Part shown: piece after piece, positions 8,125 to 17,745 of the stretch
Layout: every line of letters starts with the position of its first letter
Position numbering within the stretch: the stretch's first letter is position 1
Origin: Flavobacterium sp. N502540
Lineage (GTDB): Bacteria; Bacteroidota; Bacteroidia; Flavobacteriales; Flavobacteriaceae
Assembly (NCBI RefSeq): GCF_025947365.1
Contig: NZ_CP110012.1
Coordinates: 4,526,001-4,590,000, forward strand
Reading direction: 5' to 3'
Length of the DNA: 64,000 bases
Position numbers and translations under genes: made by a program
Notes under the pieces: model-generated
Databases searched by the model: none
Told to the model about the DNA's origin: nothing
The model's input: only the letters and a program-made list of their open reading frames with translations

Positions 8125-9330
8125 TCAATCTTTTTCAAAAACAAAACCTTCATCTAACAGTTTTTCTAAAGTTATATTATCAAACATATCCTTTGACAAA
8201 CTCATTTTTTTAATTTTCATTTCAAGAGGAAACTGAATCGAACTCAATTTGTTGTTCTTTAGTTGAGCCTCTTTTAATTTATTATTTTTCGAAAGATTGA
8301 TGTCTTCCAACATTGTATTTTGCAAACTCAAATTACTTAGCAAATCATTTTTTGACAAATCAATAGATTTTAGCGGGTTTTCATTGATATAAAGTCTTTC
8401 AAGAAATAAATTTTGAGATAAATCTAGTTCAGACAAGCCCATTGAATTAATAAACAACTCAATCAATTTAGTGTTATGAGTGACATCTAAAAAGGTATGA
8501 TTGATCTTTTCATATGACCACCTGTAAAAATCTCCACCCAGATGAAGATATTTTAAATTTATATTTTTTTCAAGATTTATATTTGAAAATGCATTATCTC
8601 CAATACGTAATTCTTCTAACAGTATGTTGTTAAAAAGATTAATTTCAGATATCTGGTTCCAAGTTAAATCCAATTTCTTCAATTTATAAAGTCTTGTAAC
8701 ATCTATTGAACTAATCTCGCTATTTTCTAAAGTAAGATCTTCTAATTCAGGAAGTCCATTTTCACCCCAGCTACATGAACCACCATATGAACAATATATT
8801 TTTTTAAGTCTTTTATTGTTTTCATTTAGACAAGCATCAAAATTCAGCATATGGCTAATATATAATTCCTCAAGATTCACATTATGCGTTAAATCAATCT
8901 CATCGATATCATTTAAACCATCAAAAACTATTTTTCTCAGGTTTATATTTGCTCTTAAACTTAAATTTTCTAAAAATAGATTCTCTAGTTTTAAAATTTC
9001 AAGAGAGGCATTTTTTGAAAAATCAATTTCTGTAAGATGCTCACTGTTTTTAATATCAATCTTTTTTAACTTAGGGTTAAAGGTCAAGTTCAGCTCTTGT
9101 AAATCAAATGAATCTATAGTTAACACTTCCAGATTAGGAAAATACTTAATTTCATCTATACAAGTAAAGTTATACCCCTCACAATTAAGTTCGGTTACTT
9201 TCATTAACGAATCAATTTTTAGATCAGATATCATTTTTTTAAAATTCTCATCTTTAAAATGAATATCAGATATTTTCTTTGCATTTCCTCTTTCTCTAAT
9301 ACGCTGAAACCAAACTATTAAGTTATTCAT
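8125..9330 (-). CDS. Cytosolic leucine-rich repeat protein
   Basis: A 401-residue protein made of degenerate leucine-rich repeats of about 20-23 residues from roughly residue 40 to 385. Examples are LKKLDLTWNQISEINL, LERLYINENPLKSIDLS and LKEAQLKNNKLSSIQ. No signal peptide, membrane segment or T9SS signal is present; the start is MNNLIVWFQRIRERGNAKK. Bacterial LRR proteins bind other proteins; a ligand cannot be inferred. It is flanked by a TonB-C lipoprotein and a DUF1826-like gene on the same strand with spacings over 60 bases, so operon membership is uncertain. Confidence 0.75.
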   Translation of the reverse strand: MNNLIVWFQRIRERGNAKKISDIHFKDENFKKMISDLKIDSLMKVTELNCEGYNFTCIDEIKYFPNLEVLTIDSFDLQELNLTFNPKLKKIDIKNSEHLTEIDFSKNASLEILKLENLFLENLSLRANINLRKIVFDGLNDIDEIDLTHNVNLEELYISHMLNFDACLNENNKRLKKIYCSYGGSCSWGENGLPELEDLTLENSEISSIDVTRLYKLKKLDLTWNQISEINLFNNILLEELRIGDNAFSNINLEKNINLKYLHLGGDFYRWSYEKINHTFLDVTHNTKLIELFINSMGLSELDLSQNLFLERLYINENPLKSIDLSKNDLLSNLSLQNTMLEDINLSKNNKLKEAQLKNNKLSSIQFPLEMKIKKMSLSKDMFDNITLEKLLDEGFVFEKD

Positions 9331-9397
9331 ATCTTTTTTCTGAATCTATAATTTATTGCTTTTGTAGTCAAAGTTGATACTAAATCATAAAATTCCC

Positions 9398-10096
9398 TCA
9401 ACAAATCAACAACAATCGATACTCACCATCGTTTTCTATGGGTGCTCTATGAATACATGGCAATACTTGTTGTTTGGGATGGTCTACAGCCAGACGCCAA
9501 AGATGACCCAAGCCTAAATTAACAGGTGCTGCATGGGGATGTAACTGATAATGCAAATCGAAATAATTTTCCTCTAAAAAACTTTCGAATTCTTCCTCTG
9601 GTCCGTCGTGCAGCTCTTGTAATTTTGCACGGATTTCCGGAATTAGGATTTTTTGTTCTGCCTGCGAATTAGCAACAATATCACTTGCTGCTCCGTGGTA
9701 GGTACATAAAAAAGTATCGGTTGCAATGGGCGAACGATCTACATGAAACGAGTACACATCTGTCGAGATGAAATCAAATTCGTCATCACGTTCGTAACAC
9801 TTTAGTAAATTAAGTGAGGGCGAAGCTCCAAAATCAGTTAATAATTGTAAATCTTTTAAGATAACTTCTCTGGCTATACTCCCCTTTTCGGTGAGTTCAA
9901 GTGCGATTAGATCTTCGGGGTAAACTACTGTGATATTTTCTTCTAAAGATAATTTAACTACAATTTCGTTAAAATCACCGTCCAAATTTCTGTACCAGCA
10001 CAGTGCATTCCTTTCTCCTTTGAAATGAGTCTGTACCAGTTCAGAGAAAGTAGCGACTACTCCTATTTGATTGTTGTTCAAAAATGTGTTGCTCAT
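9398..10096 (-). CDS. DUF1826-like protein with possible HxD...H metal triad
   Basis: A 232-residue cytosolic protein. The mid-region has SFHVDRSPIATDTFLCTYHG and the end has IHRAPIENDGEYRLLLIC. This His-x-Asp plus distal HRxP pattern, followed by a beta-strand, is how I remember DUF1826 proteins (HTD..CTYxGPG, then HRSP). The arrangement resembles cupin or 2-oxoglutarate oxygenase triads. Some DUF1826 genes lie near zinc-homeostasis genes in proteobacteria; no such context is seen here. The family call rests on recalled motifs only. The start ATG 10096 gives a natural hydrophilic N-terminus. Confidence 0.5.
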   Translation of the reverse strand: MSNTFLNNNQIGVVATFSELVQTHFKGERNALCWYRNLDGDFNEIVVKLSLEENITVVYPEDLIALELTEKGSIAREVILKDLQLLTDFGASPSLNLLKCYERDDEFDFISTDVYSFHVDRSPIATDTFLCTYHGAASDIVANSQAEQKILIPEIRAKLQELHDGPEEEFESFLEENYFDLHYQLHPHAAPVNLGLGHLWRLAVDHPKQQVLPCIHRAPIENDGEYRLLLIC

Positions 10097-10120
10097 GTAT
10101 TACAAAATATTCTATTTAAA

Positions 10121-10245
10121 CCCATAGAAACCTAGTTTTGTTACCGCGCTAAGGCATTTCATTTGCATAAATAAACATAGCAAACCCTATGCTTTTTAAC
10201 TAAGTGAAACGTCTTTCGAGAAGTCAGAATCTATGTTTCTATGTG
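10121..10245. repeat. Intergenic element bounded by 15-bp inverted repeats, copy A
   Basis: The 125-bp intergenic stretch starts with CCCATAGAAACCTAG and ends with CTATGTTTCTATGTG, imperfect inverted repeats of each other. A second copy with the same ends and nearly the same length lies at 39806-39927. The interiors share only short words such as GCATTTCA. It probably folds into a hairpin when transcribed. Confidence 0.6.
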
Positions 10246-10299
10246 TTTAAGAATGATTATACTCAACGGATAATAGCAGACTAATCCGGTAAAAGTTAT

Positions 10300-11724
10300 T
10301 TATTTTTTTGTTTTATAAACTTTGTAAAATATAAAAAGAATACCCAACCAAATAGGAATTAATTCTACGGATAACTTCATATCGGTCATCCACATGATGG
10401 TTAAAATTCCCAATAAAAATACCAAACAGATATAATTACTTACCGGATAAAATATCGATGGAAACATCGTTTTAGTGCTTTCCTGCTCTTTCGTACGCCT
10501 GAATCTTAGATGCGTGTAAGAAATCATTCCCCAATTGATAATTAAAGAAGATACCACTAAAGACATTAAAATGCTAAAAGCTTCTTCTGGAATTACTTTA
10601 TTGATTAAAATACAGATCGCTGCAAAGCAGGAAGAAATTAAAATAGCATTAATAGGTACATATTTATTATTTAACTTCTTTAAAAACTTAGGTGCATTAC
10701 CCTGATCTGCTAAACCGTATAACATACGTGAGTTACTGTATACACTACTATTGTATACTGATAAAGCTGCGGTTAAAACAATTAAATTAAGCACATTGGC
10801 AATCAGGCGGGTAAAGTATATTTTGGTACCAAACAACTCAAACTCCATTCCGTTTAAATTTTGAAAAACCATTACAAACGGACTACTGTCTGTCGTTATT
10901 TGTCGCCAGGGAGACAAAGCAAATAAAATAACCAATGCTCCTACATAAAAGATAAGGATTCTATAGATCACCTGATTGGTTGCTTTTGGAATGTTTTTCT
11001 CCGGATTTTCTGCCTCAGCAGCGGTAATTCCAATTAGCTCTAAACCACCAAAAGAGAACATAATCAGTGCCATTGCAGATAACAAGCCCTGAAAACTACC
11101 CGATGCTGTTTTTTCAAAGAAACCTTTCGGAAAAAAACCGCCATCGTTGTATAAATTATGAATGGTAGCTTGCTCCCCTCCTGTACCACTTATCAGCAGA
11201 TAAGTACCAAAAAGGATCATGGCAATAATGGCAACCACTTTTATGATTGAAAACCAAAATTCGGTTTCTCCGTACACTTTTACCGAAGCGAAATTTAAAG
11301 CATTTATAACGAGGAAGAAAAATAAACTGGATGCCCACAGCGGAATTTCGGGCCACCAAAACTGTACATAAACCCCAATGGCTGTAAGTTCGGCCATACT
11401 CACCAGAATGTATAAAATCCAATAATTCCAACCTGATGCAAAACCCGCAAAAGAACCACAATATTTATAAGCAAAGTGACTAAAGCTTCCTGAAACAGGC
11501 TCTTCGACAACCATTTCGCCCAATTGTCTCATAATAAAAAAGGCTATAATACCGGCAACTGCATATCCCAGAATAACAGATGGTCCTGCTAATACAGCCG
11601 CTGGGCCAATACCGAGAAAAAGACCGGTTCCTATTGATCCTCCTAAAGCAATTAATTGAATGTGACGGTTGGTCAGCCCACGTTTAAGCTGATTCTCTTC
11701 TACGACTTCCTGATTATTTTTCAC
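10300..11724 (-). CDS. Amino acid permease (APC superfamily, AAT type)
   Basis: A 474-residue integral membrane protein with about 12 hydrophobic segments. The N-terminus has the APC signature RGLTNRHIQLIALGGSIGTG followed by LFLGIGPAAVLAGPSVILGY (TM1), then GEMVVEEPVSGSFSHFAYKY. FSFGGLELIGITAAEAENP and a PKATNQVIYRI segment mark TM6-7. This matches the amino-acid transporter subfamily (AroP/PheP/CycA/GabP-like) of proton symporters. Substrate specificity cannot be told. It stands alone, upstream of the large TBDR terminator and downstream of repeat copy A. Confidence 0.9.
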   Translation of the reverse strand: MKNNQEVVEENQLKRGLTNRHIQLIALGGSIGTGLFLGIGPAAVLAGPSVILGYAVAGIIAFFIMRQLGEMVVEEPVSGSFSHFAYKYCGSFAGFASGWNYWILYILVSMAELTAIGVYVQFWWPEIPLWASSLFFFLVINALNFASVKVYGETEFWFSIIKVVAIIAMILFGTYLLISGTGGEQATIHNLYNDGGFFPKGFFEKTASGSFQGLLSAMALIMFSFGGLELIGITAAEAENPEKNIPKATNQVIYRILIFYVGALVILFALSPWRQITTDSSPFVMVFQNLNGMEFELFGTKIYFTRLIANVLNLIVLTAALSVYNSSVYSNSRMLYGLADQGNAPKFLKKLNNKYVPINAILISSCFAAICILINKVIPEEAFSILMSLVVSSLIINWGMISYTHLRFRRTKEQESTKTMFPSIFYPVSNYICLVFLLGILTIMWMTDMKLSVELIPIWLGILFIFYKVYKTKK

Positions 11725-11891
11725 AAATTAGATTTTTAAATGAGTTGACAGCGAAGATAAGTTAAAAAAGGAATCGTACAAAGTATGTTCTGCACTAAAA
11801 CTTTTATGAGATCGCCCTACGATTGAGAGCTTTCTGAAAGCATGCCAATGACAACCCCCGAATTCTAATTTTTAATGCGAAGATTAAAAAG

Positions 11892-11927
11892 AAAAACGGC
11901 ATTGAATTTTGTTTCAATGCCGTTTTT
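11892..11927 (-). terminator. Strong terminator of the 1109-residue TonB-dependent receptor
   Basis: A perfect 15-bp stem AAAAACGGCATTGAA/TTCAATGCCGTTTTT around a six-base loop, with A-rich and T-rich flanks, lies 28 bases past the receptor stop. It could also work for plus-strand transcripts. Confidence 0.9.
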
Positions 11928-11954
11928 AAAATTTATTTAAAAGAAATTCTCAGG

Positions 11955-14900
11955 TTATTTTCCAAAAATATATCGAATTGAAAATTGTGCCTGCCAAACA
12001 TCAAATGCTGAAGCATTTTTCTGGAATGTATCTTTAATTAAATATCGGTTTCCATCAGGATCTGTTTGCGTAGCCAGGGTATAAACCGGAACATTGCCTG
12101 CGGTTGTAGAAGAGTAAGCCAATACGTTAGGATTAGTGGCTCTTTGTGTCACTCCCCAGTTTTTGTTGATCATGTTTGTAAAATTCAGAATGTCTGCTCT
12201 AAATTGGAAAGAGTTCTTTTTACCTGCTATTTTGATATAAACGTCTTGCGAAATAGACAAATCTAATCGGTGCAACATCGGCAGGATAGCTGCATTTCTT
12301 TCTGCATATTGACCTCTTCTTGTACGAAGATATTTGTCCTGATCAATGTAGGCATCGAATGCTGCTCTTTGTTCTGCCTCTGTATAAGTCCTGGTTGTTG
12401 TAACGTCTTTTACAGTACTTGATACTGTTAGAGGTGCAAAACTAAGTTGGGATGCACTATTTGGTACGTATAACAGATCGTTTCCGTTTACTCTGTCTCC
12501 ATTCATATCACCACTATAAGCATAAGTAAAAGGATTCGCTGTTTCTCCGATATACCCCAGATTGATGGAAGTAGCACCGCCCAAACCTTTTCCGTATTCA
12601 ATTCTGTATCCCAGAACACCAACTAAACGATGGGGTGTGTTATTATTGGATAATGATACGTCTAAATCATTATTTCCGTTTACAGATCTGGCACTTGTCC
12701 ATGATCCTGAAGCAATAGATCCCGGAGAAATTAAATCGGCAGCTTCAGAATGTGTGTAGGCGAAAGATCCCCAAAGTCCTTTTTGGTATGGATACTCTAG
12801 TTTGAAGGTTGTAGAATAAAAATATCCTTTATCAGAATTGGTTAAAACAATCCCATTTGAAACATTATCATTTATTCTCGTTCCGTTATCATTTCTTGAA
12901 TATCTTGGACGGTTATCTGCTCCTGTAAAAGTTCCGACTGGTGCGTCAAAATTGGCATTATAGTAATTGATTGCATTGATATTTTTTTGGATTACTCCTT
13001 CAATCGTACCTACAAATCCAAATGGAAGTTTTTGGTCGACCGCCATCGTAGTTTTCCATACTTGCGGATATTTGAACTTTTTATCTGTAAAGGCTAAATC
13101 AAAAGTGGAAGGAAGCGTTGGAGTTGACGGAGTGAAATATTGTGCAGGCCTTGGTGTAAAACCATAACCTCCTGCGGCTAAAGCAGCACCACTTGCATCG
13201 ATAAAACCTGTAAGCACACCATTATTTCCAATTTGGTTTGACAAATATACGGCAGGGGCTCTTCCGGTAAATACACCTGAACCTCCTCTTACTATGGTTG
13301 AAGCGTCTCCATTAAAATCTAAATTGAAACCTACTCTTGGTTCAAATAAATATTGTGCATCGGGCATTTCTCCTGTATTGAATTTTTCTCCGTTTGCAAA
13401 AGTCATCGCCGTTACTGTTGGATTCTCTAACGCAGTGTCGGCAAACCATACTCTGGATGCTCTAAGTCCTACTGACAGTTTGAATCTGTCGCTTAGTTTA
13501 ATTTCGTCCTGAGCATATAAATCCAGTTTGTTTGTTTTCAGAACCTGTAAAGGTTCAACTGCACCCGGTAAAGCGGAGTATCTGTACTGAAAACGTGCAG
13601 GTGAAGTAGCCGTTGCTGTGGAAGGTGCTCCTCCATTTGCTGCTGATTGATCTGCTGCTGCGTAAAAATCTGCTAAAGAGTTGAATATATAAACACCATT
13701 TGATCCGGAAAAGAATAAATTGCTTGATTTGAAGTATTCAAAATTAGCTCCTAAAATAATGGAATGTTTACCAATAGTTTTGGTTAAGTTGTCTGTAAAA
13801 TGCAGCGTTGAATAACTAAGTTTGTTTCCTTGCGTAAATGGATCTAAACCTACAGATATATAATTTGCTGTACCCTTCTTGATATCAATTGTAGGGAACA
13901 ATCCTCCTCCCTGAAGCCCTCTGTCTTCAATTTGTTTATCGTAACCAGCGATAAAATTGTTGTACCATGAATTACCTAATTTACTGTTCAATTCCAATAC
14001 AATAGATCTGGTATTGTCTAAGATTGTATAACCACTGTTTTTGAATGACATTGCTAAGGTACTTGTTCTTCTGTTTCCAAAACCTAATGAGTTGGAATTT
14101 GAAGTTAGCTCGTCTGACGATGAATCATGATGTACATAACGTGCCGTAAGTTTATGATTATCATTAATATTCCAGTCTATTCTCGCTAAGAATTTTTTAG
14201 ATGTTTTAGTAGCATCATAGTTTTCCCATGGACCTGTTTCATAACCAAACTTATCTCTCATATAATTAGAAAGAGTCTGCATTTCCTGATAAGTCGGTTC
14301 TGATATCTGAGCCCCGCCTTGTGGCGATCCTGTGGAAGTCCATGTTGTTGCCGGGCTTGTATTTTCGATGGTTTCGAAGTTTCCAAAGAAAAATATTTTG
14401 TCTTTAATAATGGGTGCTCCAATACGTGCTCCCCATATTTTTTCATCAAATTTTCCGGGTTTGATAGTCACATCTTTTCCGGGATGTGTTCCAATAAAAC
14501 TGGATTTATTGCTTCTGAAAGAGTTATAAACCGATCCTTCGATTTCGTTTGTTCCACTTCTGGTAACAGCGTTAATTCCAGACCCAAGAAATCCCGACTG
14601 ACGAATATCGTAAGGGGCAATATTAACCTGTAGCTGCTCTATAGCATCAAGTGAGATAGCTGTCGATCCTGTTCTTCCTCCCGCCTGAGATTCGCTCCCA
14701 AGGCCAAAACCATTATTAAATACAGATCCGTCAATAGTAAAATTATTCAATCTTGAATCCTGACCGCCAAAAGTACCATTAGCACCGGCGTTTGCATTGT
14801 ATTTAGTGATAGAGTTTACAGAACGCGCTCCTAATACGGGAACTGCTACAATTTCTCTGTTTGTAAATTGCTGTGACGCCCCTGTTTTTCCTTTGTTAAA

Positions 14901-15284
14901 ATTTCCATTGGATTTTGTTGTCACTACGACTTCCTGTAAAGCGTTTGGCTCTTCGTCGATTTTAACGTTTACGGTTAGATTGTTTCCTAAACCAACATTA
15001 ATATCTGTGATTTCAGTTGTTTTGTAACCTATGTAAGTTACCTTTAAAGTATATGGGCCTCCCGGTCTCAAACCCTGTGCTGCATATCCGCCATCAAACC
15101 CCGTTGTCGAATAGTATTTAGTTCCGGTAGGTTTGTGAATTATTTCCACAGTAGCTCCAGGCAGGGGCTCTCCTTTGTTTGATCTAATCGTTCCTGACAT
15201 TGCTGAACTTGTAACTTGAGCATGACCATAGGCCGATAGAAGAATAATCAAAATAAAAATAACTTTTCTCATTGTATTGTTCAA
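11955..15284 (-). CDS. Oar-like TonB-dependent receptor with N-terminal regulatory domain
   Basis: A 1109-residue outer-membrane protein. The signal peptide ends around YGHAQ. A carboxypeptidase-like domain (SGTIRSNKGEPLPGATVEI, about residues 28-110) is followed by a plug domain (EEPNALQEVVVTTKS, NNFTIDGSVFNNGFG) and a long beta-barrel. It ends in aromatic IRYIFGK, the usual barrel C-terminus. This architecture matches Oar/OmpA-type TBDRs, which in some myxobacteria and Bacteroidota take part in protein export or uptake. Either ATG 15284 or the one 12 bases downstream (MRKVIFILIILL) may be used. No partner lipoprotein is adjacent. Confidence 0.88.
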   Translation of the reverse strand: MNNTMRKVIFILIILLSAYGHAQVTSSAMSGTIRSNKGEPLPGATVEIIHKPTGTKYYSTTGFDGGYAAQGLRPGGPYTLKVTYIGYKTTEITDINVGLGNNLTVNVKIDEEPNALQEVVVTTKSNGNFNKGKTGASQQFTNREIVAVPVLGARSVNSITKYNANAGANGTFGGQDSRLNNFTIDGSVFNNGFGLGSESQAGGRTGSTAISLDAIEQLQVNIAPYDIRQSGFLGSGINAVTRSGTNEIEGSVYNSFRSNKSSFIGTHPGKDVTIKPGKFDEKIWGARIGAPIIKDKIFFFGNFETIENTSPATTWTSTGSPQGGAQISEPTYQEMQTLSNYMRDKFGYETGPWENYDATKTSKKFLARIDWNINDNHKLTARYVHHDSSSDELTSNSNSLGFGNRRTSTLAMSFKNSGYTILDNTRSIVLELNSKLGNSWYNNFIAGYDKQIEDRGLQGGGLFPTIDIKKGTANYISVGLDPFTQGNKLSYSTLHFTDNLTKTIGKHSIILGANFEYFKSSNLFFSGSNGVYIFNSLADFYAAADQSAANGGAPSTATATSPARFQYRYSALPGAVEPLQVLKTNKLDLYAQDEIKLSDRFKLSVGLRASRVWFADTALENPTVTAMTFANGEKFNTGEMPDAQYLFEPRVGFNLDFNGDASTIVRGGSGVFTGRAPAVYLSNQIGNNGVLTGFIDASGAALAAGGYGFTPRPAQYFTPSTPTLPSTFDLAFTDKKFKYPQVWKTTMAVDQKLPFGFVGTIEGVIQKNINAINYYNANFDAPVGTFTGADNRPRYSRNDNGTRINDNVSNGIVLTNSDKGYFYSTTFKLEYPYQKGLWGSFAYTHSEAADLISPGSIASGSWTSARSVNGNNDLDVSLSNNNTPHRLVGVLGYRIEYGKGLGGATSINLGYIGETANPFTYAYSGDMNGDRVNGNDLLYVPNSASQLSFAPLTVSSTVKDVTTTRTYTEAEQRAAFDAYIDQDKYLRTRRGQYAERNAAILPMLHRLDLSISQDVYIKIAGKKNSFQFRADILNFTNMINKNWGVTQRATNPNVLAYSSTTAGNVPVYTLATQTDPDGNRYLIKDTFQKNASAFDVWQAQFSIRYIFGK

Positions 15285-15303
15285 TATTTAAGTTTTTAGG
15301 AGA

Positions 15304-15311
15304 CAAAACTA
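15304..15311 (-). promoter_or_regulatory. Bacteroidota -7 promoter box for the Oar-like receptor
   Basis: On the minus strand the box reads TAGTTTTG, a perfect match to TAnnTTTG. It predicts a start of transcription about 15 bases before the ATG at 15284, or 27 before the inner ATG. A TTG is found only at shorter than ideal spacing. Confidence 0.5.
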
Positions 15312-15542
15312 CAGCACCTAAAAGCAATAATATTAAAGTAATGTTAAATATACCGCGACTATGATTATTATACAGTTTCCCAGTTTTCTTCAAGGTAAAG
15401 AGCTTGAAGTTTATTCGTCCTAAGCTAGGTTTAACGTGTTGAAAGGCATTTCTTTTACGCATAGAGACATTGCCTTTTTAAGGTTAAAAAAGGCGTTTCA
15501 TTAGTTAAAGTAAATAAAGTGAACGATGAGAAAGAAAACAGG

Positions 15543-16373
15543 CTATTTCCCAATTACATTCTGCAATATCTCTCTTATTGTTTTTAAGGTCTCTGTAGAA
15601 GTTTCGCGAATGATTATTTTATTTTTCTTCTCTTTAATACGTTCCGTGAATAAATTATCCTCGGTATTAATATCGACTATTGTTCCTCCGTACTTCAAAG
15701 TAGTTTCTGCAATAGCCATCGGCAGATTTGTCGCTCCGGATGTTCCAACAATAAAGAGAATACCAGAATTCTTGGCAATTTTTAAGGAACTGAATTTTTT
15801 GTTTGTTTTTTCGTCGTAATACTCATCAAACCACAAAATATTGGGTCTCATCCAGCTGCCGCATAGTTTGCATTTAAGCAATTCTATATCTTCTTTTGTC
15901 AAATCCTCGTCTATATCTTTTCCTTTGACTTCTATAGGCAATTTTTCTATTTCCTTACAGCCGTTCGAACATTTAATTTCTCTGGTTTTCCCATGTATTT
16001 CGTAGATTCTTTCTGTACCGGCACGTCTGTGCAGGTTGTCTATATTTTGTGTTATCAAATGGAATCGCTCTTGCAAAAGACTTTCAATTTTTACTATTTC
16101 ATGGTGACTCTCATTGGTCTGAGCGTTTTCAAACATCTTTTTTCTAAACAGTGAATACTGCCAAACCTCTTCAGGATTTTCTTTGAAGTATTTAAAAGTT
16201 CCAAACTCTTCCGGTTTATGAAATTGAGTTCCTTTTACCCATATCCCGTCTGCTCCTCTGTAAGTTGGTATTCCACTTTCGGCAGAAATTCCTGCACCTG
16301 TTAAAAATGTAAATCCATTTCTATTGCTTTTATGATAAACCTGACTTATGATTTCAGTAAGTTGTTCTTTCAT
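15543..16373 (-). CDS. Sirtuin (Sir2/CobB-type NAD-dependent deacylase)
   Basis: A 276-residue protein with the full sirtuin core: GAGISAESGIPTYRGADGIW (residues 26-45, NAD binding), ITQNIDNLHRRAG, the catalytic HG of EIHG (His127), a zinc ribbon with Cys135, Cys139, Cys168 and Cys171, and IVGTSGATNLP for the nicotinamide ribose. The enzyme removes acyl groups from lysines with NAD. At the site where desuccinylating sirtuins (SIRT5, CobB) have Tyr-xx-Arg, this protein has Ser74-Leu-Phe-Arg77, so only the Arg is kept; acyl preference is therefore unclear. It is monocistronic by appearance. Confidence 0.92.
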   Translation of the reverse strand: MKEQLTEIISQVYHKSNRNGFTFLTGAGISAESGIPTYRGADGIWVKGTQFHKPEEFGTFKYFKENPEEVWQYSLFRKKMFENAQTNESHHEIVKIESLLQERFHLITQNIDNLHRRAGTERIYEIHGKTREIKCSNGCKEIEKLPIEVKGKDIDEDLTKEDIELLKCKLCGSWMRPNILWFDEYYDEKTNKKFSSLKIAKNSGILFIVGTSGATNLPMAIAETTLKYGGTIVDINTEDNLFTERIKEKKNKIIIRETSTETLKTIREILQNVIGK

Positions 16374-16621
16374 TTTTTAAATCTTTCAATACTTATTTTA
16401 CTCTTTTATGTTATATCCAATAACACTTTGACATCAGAACTTTAGAATCTTTTTATCTAAAACTATTTACCTTATGCCCTGATTATTTAAAAAAGCCAAT
16501 TTAAAGAATAATTTAAGTTCGAAGTGATATTATACTACATTTTCGTAATTTTTTCATGGAATATGGAGATTTACTTTTCTTACCTACTAAACTTAGTCTT
16601 CTTTTTTTCTAAATACTGATG

Positions 16622-16629
16622 TACATTTG
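16622..16629 (+). promoter_or_regulatory. -7 promoter box before the lipoprotein at 16661
   Basis: TACATTTG matches TAnnTTTG perfectly and lies 31 bases before the ATG, a typical leader length. No clear TTG is present at the -33 distance. Confidence 0.45.
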
Positions 16630-16660
16630 GCTTAACCATAATCCAGTATAATTTCCACAC

Positions 16661-17512
16661 ATGTTTAAAAATACACTTCTCTGTTTAGCTTCAATTATAT
16701 GTTTTTATGCCTGTAACCGTTTTGAAAAGGAGAAAGCCCAAAAAACTGTAATGGCAAACGATAGTTTAAGAAACGCAACCCTTAATGCAGCAAAAATCGA
16801 ATCAGAAATAACAGGTAATACTATTTATCCGGTTTATAATCTCACGAGCAATACGACAGCTATAGTTATTGAAATATTTAATTCTGACAAAATATCCGAA
16901 TATGAAAAAATCTACCGGAAAATAAATGAAACAGATTCATTAGAAACTTATTTTTACAATCCCTTAACTGCAAAAAATAGAAAATTCGAATATTATGACA
17001 CTTTAGGGATTGTTCAACTTGTTAAAAGTAACATCTTAGAAAAAGAAATCAAGAAAATTATACAGCCAAAATACTATGTGTATGGAACCAAAGGATTCTC
17101 AGAAATGGCTGTTGATGAAGTACTTTGCAGAATTGATGATTGTAGAGAGAATTTTATAGCTTTAACTCTCAAAAACTATGATACTGCCAAAAATGGCAAA
17201 CCTCTCATCTGTAGTGTCAAACCCTTAAAACTTAATTACGGAAAAAATTACTTCGCCGTTCAAAGAAAAATTCAAAAAATGGATGACAGTATCGTATACC
17301 GATATAGCGACGCTGACAGCACCAAAACAAAAGTTTTTGCTAATATAGGACCTGCTTATTTTGTTTACAATGACGATTTTTTATGGGGAAAAAACGCAGA
17401 CCAGTCCAAATGTAAATTTCCAGAAAGGAGAATCCTTATCCAGGAGAAAAACAATACTTTTAAAACCATACTTCTTGGCGGATTGGATTTGTATGGATTA
17501 AGTTGTGATTAG
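16661..17512 (+). CDS. Unknown lipoprotein
   Basis: A 283-residue protein with a signal peptide and lipobox FYACN (Cys near residue 18). The mature part contains LYxxTSNTT-like polar strands, a paired Cys motif DEVLCRIDDCREN and a second Cys pair toward the end (DQSKCKFPER, LYGLSCD). Disulfide formation is likely. It shows the feel of an extracytoplasmic beta-rich protein, and no family was recognised. It lies in a plus-strand pair with another unknown lipoprotein 230 bases downstream; the intervening sequence has no visible gene. Confidence 0.65.
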   Translation: MFKNTLLCLASIICFYACNRFEKEKAQKTVMANDSLRNATLNAAKIESEITGNTIYPVYNLTSNTTAIVIEIFNSDKISEYEKIYRKINETDSLETYFYNPLTAKNRKFEYYDTLGIVQLVKSNILEKEIKKIIQPKYYVYGTKGFSEMAVDEVLCRIDDCRENFIALTLKNYDTAKNGKPLICSVKPLKLNYGKNYFAVQRKIQKMDDSIVYRYSDADSTKTKVFANIGPAYFVYNDDFLWGKNADQSKCKFPERRILIQEKNNTFKTILLGGLDLYGLSCD

Positions 17513-17745
17513 CAGGTGATATTGAAAAATGAATGTTTAGCGTAATACCTGTTGCGTAGTAAATGGATAATCTAAAAAGATCAAAAATGACCCGCTCTAC
17601 GAAGAGTTCAATTGAAAGGCAGGTAAAATGTCTCTGACCTTGCGTATTTTTAATCCCGCAAATCAATTAGAAAAGAATTTTGAACCTCTAAATTAAAATG
17701 ACAAAATAAATTTTATCTTTCCGGTAAACTAAAACTTAAAATTAA

